DNA of 19,818 nucleotides from Deltaproteobacteria bacterium (GTDB lineage Bacteria; Desulfobacterota; Binatia; DP-6), in assembly GCA_005879205.1 (NCBI GenBank), contig VBLD01000081.1:1-19818 (forward strand), given 5' to 3'. Made by a program: the position numbers and the translations under genes. Every line of letters begins with the position of its first letter. The first letter of the stretch is position 1. Below, one piece after another: positions 1 through 6,218 of this stretch. The notes beneath the pieces were generated by a model. It searched no databases, was not told where the DNA came from, and saw only the letters and a program-made list of their open reading frames with translations.

Positions 1-1
1 C

Positions 2-1170
2 CAGGACCTGAAGGCCCGCATCGCCGACTTCATGGACCGCCACGTCTACCCGGCCGAGTCGACCATCGCGGCGGAGATCGACCTCATCCGCCCCGGCGTG
101 CCCTACCCGCCGTCGCTGGTGGCGATCCGCCGGATGGCGAAGGCGGCGGGACTCTGGAACCTGTTCCTGCCCGACGCCGAGTACGGCGCGGGGCTCACGA
201 ACTGGGAGTACGGCATGCTCGCCGAGGTGATGGGCCGGAGCCTCGCCGCCTCGATGGCGTTCAACTGCGCCGCCCCCGACACCGGCAACATGGAGATCCT
301 GGCCGAGTTCGGCACCGCCGAGCAGAAGAAGCGCTGGCTCGAGCCGCTCCTGGAAGGCGACATCCGGAGCTGCTTCTCGATGACCGAGCCCGAGGTGGCG
401 GGCTCCGACCCGAGCTCCGGACGCGCGCCGTGCGCGACGGCAAGCACTGGGTCATCAACGGCCACAAGTGGTTCACCTCCGGCGCGATCGGCGCGAGCGT
501 CGCCATCGTCATGGCGGTCACGAATCCCGACAACGCGCCCCATCTCCGCGCCAGCATGATCCTCGTGCCGATCGACACCCCGGGGTTCAACCTGATCCGG
601 CCGGTGCCGGTCATGGGACACGCCGGGGGCAGCGGGCACTGCGAGATCCGCTACGAGGACTGCCGCGTACCGGCCGAGAACCTGCTCGGGCTCGAGGGCG
701 CCGGCTTCATGATCGCCCAGGCGCGGCTCGGACCGGGGCGCATCCACCACTGCATGCGCGCCATCGGGGCGGCCGAGCGCGCGCTCGAGATGATGTGCCA
801 GCGGGCCATCACGCGCGTCGCGTTCGGGGGTCCGCTCGCCGAGAAGCAGTTCGTGCAGGAGATGATCGCGACGTCGCGCATGGAGATCGACCAGGCGCGG
901 CTGCTCGTCCTTCACGCCGCCTGGAAGATGGACACGGTTGGCAAGAAGGAGGCGCGGCAGGAGATCTCGATGATCAAGGTGGTGGCGGCGAACGTCTGCA
1001 TGAGCGTGCTCGACCGGGCCATCCAGGTGCACGGCGCGCTCGGCGTCTCCGACGACACGCCGCTCGCACGCATGTGGCGCGACCTCCGCATGCTGCGCCT
1101 CGCGGACGGGCCCGACGAGGTGCACAAGACGGTGATCGCGCGGCGGGAGCTGAAGCGCTTCGCGAGCTGA
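2..1170 (+). CDS. Acyl-CoA dehydrogenase, ACAD10/11-like; 5' partial and frameshifted
   Basis: This is an FAD-dependent acyl-CoA dehydrogenase that oxidises or dehydrates acyl-CoA thioesters in fatty-acid breakdown. The frame is open from base 2, so the true start lies upstream. The first part carries the ACAD motif FSMTEPEVAGSD. The reading frame then shifts near 409-417, and VINGHKWFTSG and the C-terminal domain continue in another frame to TGA at 1168-1170. The C-terminal half has the ACAD11 hallmarks GRIHHCMR, IQVHGALGVSDD and LRLADGPDEVH. The D of ADGPDEV takes the place of the Glu base in YEGT-type acyl-CoA dehydrogenases, as in ACAD10/11. Comparison with the ACAD11 spacing I remember (nine residues between SD and RDG) suggests four bases are missing rather than one. 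This is either a real pseudogene-making deletion or an assembly error. The family is certain; the intact state is not. Confidence 0.88.
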   Translation, partial: GPEGPHRRLHGPPRLPGRVDHRGGDRPHPPRRALPAVAGGDPPDGEGGGTLEPVPARRRVRRGAHELGVRHARRGDGPEPRRLDGVQLRRPRHRQHGDPGRVRHRRAEEALARAAPGRRHPELLLDDRARGGGLRPELRTRAVRDGKHWVINGHKWFTSGAIGASVAIVMAVTNPDNAPHLRASMILVPIDTPGFNLIRPVPVMGHAGGSGHCEIRYEDCRVPAENLLGLEGAGFMIAQARLGPGRIHHCMRAIGAAERALEMMCQRAITRVAFGGPLAEKQFVQEMIATSRMEIDQARLLVLHAAWKMDTVGKKEARQEISMIKVVAANVCMSVLDRAIQVHGALGVSDDTPLARMWRDLRMLRLADGPDEVHKTVIARRELKRFAS

Positions 1171-1174
1171 TCGG

Positions 1175-1202
1175 GCGCGCGCCGCCGCGAGTCATCGCGC
1201 GC
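1175..1202. terminator. GC-only hairpin between convergent genes
   Basis: A 7-bp perfect stem, GCGCGCG (1175-1181) with CGCGCGC (1196-1202) and a 14-nt loop, lies in the 41-bp gap between the convergent acyl-CoA dehydrogenase and the secreted protein gene. No T-tract follows on either strand. It could slow RNA polymerase in both directions, but it may be only a chance result of the high GC content. Confidence 0.25.
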
Positions 1203-1211
1203 TGTTGTGCC

Positions 1212-2375
1212 TCAGGGCGTGACGCCGTGCCGCGCCTGCCACGTCGCCACCGCGGCGTCCCACACGGAGCGGTCCTTGGTGACCGTGAAGCATGGAGGGA
1301 GCGGGGCCGGGTAGGGCCCGTCGCCCAGCCACACCATGACGTTGTTCGAGCACGCCACCAGGCTGCTCGGCACACCCATCATGTCCCCACCGTCCTGGCT
1401 GACCTGCTCCGCCATGAACACGTCGTTGTCGAGCTCCAGGTTCGTCGCCAGATCGCTCCACTTGAAGAACACCCCGTGGCCGAGGTCGGTGGGGAGCCCA
1501 CCGCGCGGTCCCGGCATCGGCTGGAGACGGATGAGCGAGTTCTGGACGGTCACGAGCTGGCCCCGGCCGTCGTATCCCGACGCCGCGATCGCGGGCGACG
1601 GACGCTCGCTGACCCCCACGTAGCAGCCGTCGAAGAGCGAATCGTCGATCAGGCCCGGCTGCACGTGGTCGTTCTCCACGCAGTCGTCGCGGACGTAGCT
1701 GAGCCAGGCACCTCGGATGGTGAACGGCCCGGCAACGGGCCGGATGCCGTCGGTCACGTTGTCGATCCGGACGTATTCGACGTGGGTATCGGGATTCTCG
1801 AACCGTATGGCCGCATTGTTGAGCGTGTGCATCTCGTCCCAGCTGAGTGTGCGGTCGAACTGCCCGAGCACGGTTCCGCCCGCGACGCAGATGCCGCTCC
1901 CACCGGCCAGGTTCAACGGATAGAGGTTGGTCGGCGAAGGCAGGAACGTGGCCTGCCGGGCGTCGAGGCGCGTGCCGTCGAGCAGCGATCCATTGGCGTA
2001 GGACGTGGACCACGTGCCGGTGAGCGGGATCAGCGGGCCGGAGCCGTCCAGGCACGTGGAGGTCAAGATGGTGGTGGTCGTCGTCGAGGTGGTGCTGCTC
2101 GTGGTCGAGCTCGACGTGCTGCTCGTCGTCGAGGTAGGCGTGGTACTCGTGGTCGTCGGCTTCGGGGGTTTGCGGGGGTTGGAGCTCCAGCGCCCGTGGC
2201 CGTTGCCGCCCCGATTCGACTTGGCGCCTCGCACGGCGCGAACGCTGGCCGGGGTCGAGGCCCACTGGCCGTTGTCGCCCGGACCGGGCGACGTGGCGGC
2301 GACCGACATCGGCACGGCGCTCAGGAACATGACGGCCAGCACCCACGCTGTACGCGCCCTGCGATTATCTGACAT
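1212..2375 (-). CDS. Secreted beta-helix-like protein with Ser/Thr-rich linker
   Basis: This is an exported protein of about 387 residues with no recognised enzyme motif. Residues 1-26 form a Sec signal peptide: RRAR charges, a hydrophobic core, and likely cleavage after PMSVA. A basic Gly/Asn-rich stretch with KPPKP follows, then a Thr/Ser linker at about 74-107 that contains little else. From C108 onward comes a domain rich in Asn, Asp, Gly and Ile with rungs such as VRIDNV, DDCVEND, LIDDSLFDGCYVG and NLELDNDVF. This is the look of a right-handed parallel beta-helix, seen in surface or polysaccharide-active proteins. Six cysteines in the mature part are compatible with disulfides outside the cytoplasm. 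Two ATGs are in tandem (2378 and 2375); a GGAG at 2385-2382 gives better spacing to 2375. The substrate is unknown. Confidence 0.75.
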   Translation of the reverse strand: MSDNRRARTAWVLAVMFLSAVPMSVAATSPGPGDNGQWASTPASVRAVRGAKSNRGGNGHGRWSSNPRKPPKPTTTSTTPTSTTSSTSSSTTSSTTSTTTTTILTSTCLDGSGPLIPLTGTWSTSYANGSLLDGTRLDARQATFLPSPTNLYPLNLAGGSGICVAGGTVLGQFDRTLSWDEMHTLNNAAIRFENPDTHVEYVRIDNVTDGIRPVAGPFTIRGAWLSYVRDDCVENDHVQPGLIDDSLFDGCYVGVSERPSPAIAASGYDGRGQLVTVQNSLIRLQPMPGPRGGLPTDLGHGVFFKWSDLATNLELDNDVFMAEQVSQDGGDMMGVPSSLVACSNNVMVWLGDGPYPAPLPPCFTVTKDRSVWDAAVATWQARHGVTP

Positions 2376-2378
2376 CAT

Positions 2379-2719
2379 CTTCTCCGTTCGTCGTATGCGC
2401 TCGCCGACGAGGCGAGACGGCCTGTGCGCGCCGTGCTTGCTGAGAGCCGGCGTCGCGTGCCAGCGTCCAAGAAGTATGCCCAGGCTTCCACACACCGTCC
2501 CGTGACGCACCCGCGTGGGCGAGTGCGCCAGCGACCGGGTAGGGTGCTTGCCGGGCCTGACGATCCGACTGCGGGTCTCCCCCAGAAGATGAGAGGGCGA
2601 CGCATAATCCTTGACGCACGCACAGGCTTCTTCCCGGGACAGCATCCAAGCGTGTGCGCAAGCAAGCATGCGCACTCGCGGAAGCGTGCGTCCGAGCAAT
2701 GACCGTCGACCGGGTCGCT
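2379..2719. other. Non-coding stretch upstream of the secreted protein gene
   Basis: I see no convincing gene in these roughly 340 bases. They separate the phosphotransferase stop from the start of the secreted protein gene, so they must hold the 3' region of one and the leader of the other. A small hairpin, CTCGCC (2400-2405) with GGCGAG (2411-2416) and a 5-nt loop, lies in the leader about 25 bases from the start codon. Two 8-mers each occur twice: CAGGCTTC at 2481 and 2623, and TGACGCAC at 2503 and 2612. I found no clear -35/-10 pair and no riboswitch I could name. Long open frames crossing the region lack family features. Confidence 0.5.
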
Positions 2720-3763
2720 CTACGCGCCGCAGAGCCGCCGGGCCCGACGCGCCATCGCGGGGACGCCGGCGCCGAGCGCCGCGAACGCCGGGTCGTCCGC
2801 CGCCCCGTGAACGTGCCGCGCCCACGAGCCTTCGAGGATGCAGCCCAGCCGGAAGAGACCGAGCGCCTGGTAGTAGGGCAGGTGGGCGACGGAGCGGCCG
2901 GTCCGCTCGGCGTAGCGTCGGGCGAGGTCGTGGCGCGACCCGAAGCCCAGTGCGCCGACGTCGAGCCCCTCGCCCAGCGGCAGGCGCTCCTCGTCCGGGT
3001 CGGGCCAGAGCGCCGTCGCCAGCCCGAGGTCGACGAGCGGGTCGCCGATCGTCGCCGTCTCCCAGTCGAGGATGGCGATCACGCGTGGTGGCAGCGACCC
3101 GGCGAGCATCACGTTGTCGAGGTGGTAGTCGCCGTGGATGATCGTCGGCGGCTCGCCCGGCGGGCGGTGGCTCGCGAGCCAGGCGGCGAGCGCGTCCATG
3201 TCGGGCAGCGGGCGCTGTCGGTAGGTCTCGAGCTGCTTCGTCCAGCGCGCGACCTGGCGGTCGAGGAAGCCGTCCGGGCGGCCGAAGTCCTCGAGGCCGA
3301 GCCCGCGCCAGTCGGCCGCGTGGAGCGCCACGAGCGCGTCGATGAACGCCTCGCCGACGCGCCGCGCGGCAGCCCCGGCGCGCAACGCCTCGGGCACGCG
3401 CTCGCGGATCACCCAGCCGTCGAGGCGCTCGGTCAGGTGAAAGGGCGCGCCGATCACGTTCGGGTCCACGCAAGCGGCGACGAGGTGGGGCACGGGGACC
3501 GCCGTGCCGGCGAGCGCCCGGAGCAGGCGGGCCTCGCGCACCATGTCGTGCGCCGTCGGGGCGAGCGGCACGCGGGGCGGGCGGCGCAATATCCAGGCCG
3601 AGCCGCCGCGCCGGACCAGGAAGGTCTCGTTGGAGTGACCGGTGGTGATGCGCTCGACGCTGAGCGGCCGGCCCGCCTCCAGGCCTACCTCCGATTCCTG
3701 GGCGTCGAGCCACGGCGCCAGCCGCGCCGGGTCGCACAGCAGGCGGGTGAGATCGTCCGGCAT
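2720..3763 (-). CDS. APH-fold phosphotransferase, ACAD10/11 kinase-domain type
   Basis: This is a 347-residue protein kinase-like (aminoglycoside phosphotransferase/choline kinase fold) enzyme. Motifs in order are GHSNETFLV (nucleotide loop), LRRPP, HGDYHLDN with likely catalytic base D212, and ILDWETATIGDP with metal-binding D233. The order and wording (GxSNxTF, LRxxP, RQVxxWTKQ, HGDxxLDN, LDWExxTIGxPLxDL) match the N-terminal domain of vertebrate ACAD10/ACAD11 closely. They do not look like an antibiotic-resistance kinase. In the animal enzymes this domain phosphorylates 4-hydroxyacyl-CoAs so that the dehydrogenase domain can remove the phosphate. An ACAD11-like dehydrogenase lies 1.5 kb away, which supports the same role here. 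ATG start at 3763 with no strong ribosome binding site. It is divergent from infA. Confidence 0.88.
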   Translation of the reverse strand: MPDDLTRLLCDPARLAPWLDAQESEVGLEAGRPLSVERITTGHSNETFLVRRGGSAWILRRPPRVPLAPTAHDMVREARLLRALAGTAVPVPHLVAACVDPNVIGAPFHLTERLDGWVIRERVPEALRAGAAARRVGEAFIDALVALHAADWRGLGLEDFGRPDGFLDRQVARWTKQLETYRQRPLPDMDALAAWLASHRPPGEPPTIIHGDYHLDNVMLAGSLPPRVIAILDWETATIGDPLVDLGLATALWPDPDEERLPLGEGLDVGALGFGSRHDLARRYAERTGRSVAHLPYYQALGLFRLGCILEGSWARHVHGAADDPAFAALGAGVPAMARRARRLCGA

Positions 3764-3790
3764 GCGGCCGTCTAGCCCGTCGAGCGTTGC

Positions 3791-3803
3791 CGGTCCAGGA
3801 CCG
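3791..3803. promoter_or_regulatory. 13-bp perfect palindrome in a divergent intergenic region
   Basis: CGGTCC-A-GGACCG is a perfect inverted repeat with 6-bp arms and a one-base centre. It lies in the 77-bp gap between the phosphotransferase gene (-) and infA (+). Its position and symmetry suit an operator for a dimeric regulator acting on either gene. No regulator is encoded beside it, so its function is inferred only. Confidence 0.3.
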
Positions 3804-3830
3804 CTGTGGTAACGACGCCGGATACCCTTC

Positions 3831-3836
3831 AGGAGG
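3831..3836 (+). promoter_or_regulatory. Shine-Dalgarno site fixing the infA TTG start
   Basis: AGGAGG stands four bases before the TTG at 3841. It shows that TTG, and not the upstream ATG-like codon of the longer open frame (3787), begins infA. The resulting protein has the normal IF-1 length of 72 residues. Confidence 0.75.
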
Positions 3837-3840
3837 ACGT

Positions 3841-4059
3841 TTGGCTCGCGACGATCTGATCCAGATCAAGGGGACGATAGTAGAGGCGCTCGCCGGCGGG
3901 AACTACCGCGTCAAGGGCGACAACGGCATGGAGTTCCTCGCCAAGATCGGCGGCCGGATGCGCCGCTTCCACATCCGCGTGATCCCGGGCGATCGCGTGA
4001 CGATCGCCGTCTCGCCCTACGACCCGACCCACGGCCTGATCGTCTTCCGCGGCGGCTAG
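3841..4059 (+). CDS. infA: Translation initiation factor IF-1
   Basis: IF-1 binds the A site of the 30S ribosomal subunit during initiation. The 72-residue product is a single S1-like OB fold with the family signature: GTIVEALAGGNYRV, NGMEFLAKIGGRMRR, the IRVIPGDRV strand, and the ending YDPTHGLIVFRGG (compare YDLSKGRIVFR in E. coli). TTG at 3841 is chosen because it has AGGAGG just upstream and gives the exact family length. The gene stands alone between two minus-strand genes and not in a ribosomal-protein cluster. It could be the only copy or a second copy. Its TAG stop lies in CTAG at 4056-4059, shared with the stop of the convergent nadE gene. Confidence 0.93.
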   Translation: MARDDLIQIKGTIVEALAGGNYRVKGDNGMEFLAKIGGRMRRFHIRVIPGDRVTIAVSPYDPTHGLIVFRGG

Positions 4060-6128
4060 CGCCGGCGGGGTCCCGAGCGGCGCTCCCGAGCGCGGGCCTC
4101 GACCAGCGTCGGCCGCGCCCGCTGCTCGCCCGGCTCCTGCGGGATCTTCTCGACCTCCGCGCGCCACGCGGCCGCCGACGCGTCCGAAGGCATTCGCCAG
4201 TCGCCCCGCGGCGACAGGGAGCCTCCGGAGCCCACCTTCGGCGCATCGGGCAGGCAGTCGCGCTTGAACTGATTGGCGAAGAAGCGCTCGAGAAAAACGT
4301 CGAGCCAGCGCCGGATGGTGGCGAGCGCATGTCGGCCCTCGAAGGCGTGGACGGCCATGCGCGCGATGCGGCGCGGCCCGAATCCGAAGCGCAGGAAGTA
4401 GTAGAGAAAGAAGTCGTGGAGCTCGTAGGGGCCGACGATCTCCTCCGCGCGCTGCGCGATCTCGCCGCCGCGCCCGAGACGGAGAAGCTCCGGGCTGATC
4501 GGAGTGTCGAGAATGCCCTGCAGCACCGCCGCGACCTCGGGCTCGTCCTTGAAGATCTGCTCGGCCGCCCAGCGGATCAACTCCGAGACGAGCGTCTTCG
4601 GCACGCCGGCGTTGACCCCGTAGTGCGACATGTGGTCGCCGCCGTAGGTCGAGAAGCCGAGCGCGAGCTCGGTGAGATCCCCGGTGCCGAGGTCGATGCC
4701 CCGCTCCTGCGAGGCGAGCGAGAAGAGCAGGAACTTCCGCGCCCAGGCCTGGACGTTCTCGAAGGTGACGTCCTCGACCGCGGGGTCGTGCCCGATGGAC
4801 GCGAACATCTCGCCGGCGAGCGGCCGGATGTCGACCTCGCGCAGCGTCGCGCCGAGCGCGCGCACCAGGGCGCAGGCATGCTCGTACGTTCGTTTCGACG
4901 TGCCGAAGCCCGGCAGCGTGACGCCCATGATACGCGAGCGCGGCAGCCCGAGGAGGTCCATCGCGTGCGCGGCGACCAGGAGCGCCAGGGCCGAGTCCTG
5001 CCCGCCCGAGACGCCGAGGAGGACGCGACGGGTCTCCTCGGGAAGCGCCTCGAGGCGCCGCGCGAGCGAGGTGGCGGTGATCAGGAAGGTCTCGCGGCAG
5101 CGGACGTCGCGCTTGGCCGGATCGGCCGGGACGAAGGGATGCGGCTCGATGCGGCGGAGGAAGCGGTGGTACACGCCGACCTCGCGGGCGTCGGCGGCGT
5201 CGCCCACGTCGACGATGCGCAGCGTCCGTCCGTGGTGGGCGGCGTTCTGTCCCCAGGAGCTCTGCCGCAGCCGGTCCTCGACCTGCGCGCGGAGATCGAC
5301 GTCGACGGTCACCGCATTTCCGGTGAGAGAGAAACGCTCCGTCTCGCCGACGATCTCGCCGCGCTCCGCGACGAGCCCGTGCCCGTCCCACGCGAGGTCC
5401 GCGGTCGACTCCCCGAACCCCGCCGCGCTGTACATCTGGACGGCGACGTTCTTGGCCGACGAGGCGCGCACCAGCTCCTGGCGGTACTCCAACTTGCCAA
5501 CCGTCACGTTGGAGGCGGACAGGTTCGCGAGCACGGTGGCGCCGGAGAGCGCGGCGATCGTGCCCGGCGGCACCGGCGTCCAGAGGTCCTCGCAGACGTC
5601 GGTGTGGAGCACGAAGTCGGGAAGGTGCCCGGCGCGGACGAGCACGTCGGTCCCGAAGGGAACGCGGTGCCCGAGCAGGGTCACCTCGGTCGCGCGCGCC
5701 GCGGCGGCGGGGTGGAACCAGCGGAGCTCGTAGAACTCCCGGTAGTTCGGCGGGTAGGCCTTGGGCGCCACGGCGACCGGCCGGCCACGGTAGAGCGTCA
5801 CGGCGCAGTTGAAGAGCAGATCGTCGACCACGAGGGGCAGCCCGACCGAGAAGAGGAGGTTCCACCGGGCGGTCCGCTCCGCCACCCGGGCGAGGCCGTC
5901 GAGGGTGGTACGGAGGAGCGTTTCCTGGAAGAACAGATCGCCGCACGTGTAGGCCGAGAGTCCGAGCTCGGGGCAGAGGGCGTAGTGAGCGCCCTGTCCG
6001 TGAACGCGCTCGAGGAGGATCAGGTGCGCGTCGGCGTTGAAGGTCGGGTCGGCCACCCGGACCTGGGGTACGCAGACCGCCACCCGCGCGAAGCCATGCG
6101 TTCGTACGTCGAGGAAGTCGTCGGCCAA
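4056..6128 (-). CDS. nadE: Glutamine-dependent NAD+ synthetase
   Basis: This enzyme catalyses the last step of NAD+ synthesis: deamido-NAD+ is adenylylated with ATP and amidated with ammonia released from glutamine. It is a two-domain protein of about 690 residues. The N-terminal nitrilase-type glutaminase has the Glu-Lys-Cys triad at E54 (CPELGLSAY), K123 (PKAYPPNYREFYE) and C179 (CEDLW). The C-terminal synthetase has the ATP-PPi loop SGGQDS (374-379) and LGTGDLTELALGFSTYGGDHMSHY. It resembles the long mycobacterial NadE. The open frame reaches ATG at 6191, but homologues begin about ten residues before HGFxRVA. That points to TTG at 6128 or GTG at 6134; neither has a clear ribosome binding site. 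The gene follows the GMC oxidoreductase on the same strand and may be cotranscribed with it. Confidence 0.93.
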   Translation of the reverse strand: MADDFLDVRTHGFARVAVCVPQVRVADPTFNADAHLILLERVHGQGAHYALCPELGLSAYTCGDLFFQETLLRTTLDGLARVAERTARWNLLFSVGLPLVVDDLLFNCAVTLYRGRPVAVAPKAYPPNYREFYELRWFHPAAAARATEVTLLGHRVPFGTDVLVRAGHLPDFVLHTDVCEDLWTPVPPGTIAALSGATVLANLSASNVTVGKLEYRQELVRASSAKNVAVQMYSAAGFGESTADLAWDGHGLVAERGEIVGETERFSLTGNAVTVDVDLRAQVEDRLRQSSWGQNAAHHGRTLRIVDVGDAADAREVGVYHRFLRRIEPHPFVPADPAKRDVRCRETFLITATSLARRLEALPEETRRVLLGVSGGQDSALALLVAAHAMDLLGLPRSRIMGVTLPGFGTSKRTYEHACALVRALGATLREVDIRPLAGEMFASIGHDPAVEDVTFENVQAWARKFLLFSLASQERGIDLGTGDLTELALGFSTYGGDHMSHYGVNAGVPKTLVSELIRWAAEQIFKDEPEVAAVLQGILDTPISPELLRLGRGGEIAQRAEEIVGPYELHDFFLYYFLRFGFGPRRIARMAVHAFEGRHALATIRRWLDVFLERFFANQFKRDCLPDAPKVGSGGSLSPRGDWRMPSDASAAAWRAEVEKIPQEPGEQRARPTLVEARARERRSGPRRR

Positions 6129-6218
6129 CGGCACGCATGATAGCCCGCGGCGAAGGCGCTTCCTACCGCCCGGACGGGCGACACTCCTCATGTGGACGCT
6201 CGGTGAACCCGCCGCCCG

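Noticed and set aside
2055..2160. A repetitive GTGGTCGTC-like stretch that might be a tandem repeat or CRISPR-like array
   Set aside because: On the minus strand it codes for the Thr/Ser linker of the secreted protein. The repeats are codon-level and irregular, with no spacers.
468..2372. A 634-codon plus-strand open frame
   Set aside because: It is an Arg/Gly/Ala-rich shadow across the acyl-CoA dehydrogenase and the antisense of the secreted protein gene, with no family motif.
2379..2719. A possible c-di-GMP (GEMM) riboswitch suggested by CACGCACAGG-like words
   Set aside because: The rest of the GEMM core and its helices could not be found on either strand.
2720..3763. The phosphotransferase as an antibiotic-resistance kinase
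   Set aside because: Its motif wording follows the ACAD10/11 kinase domain, and there is no mobile or resistance context.
1212..3869. An 885-codon open frame on the minus strand spanning the secreted protein and the phosphotransferase region
   Set aside because: Only the last part from 2375 is a real gene. The upstream part is an out-of-frame reading of the phosphotransferase gene, rich in Arg, Pro and Ala as expected for shadow frames at high GC.
4329..6140. A 603-codon frame antisense to nadE
   Set aside because: nadE has complete catalytic motifs on the other strand; this frame has none.
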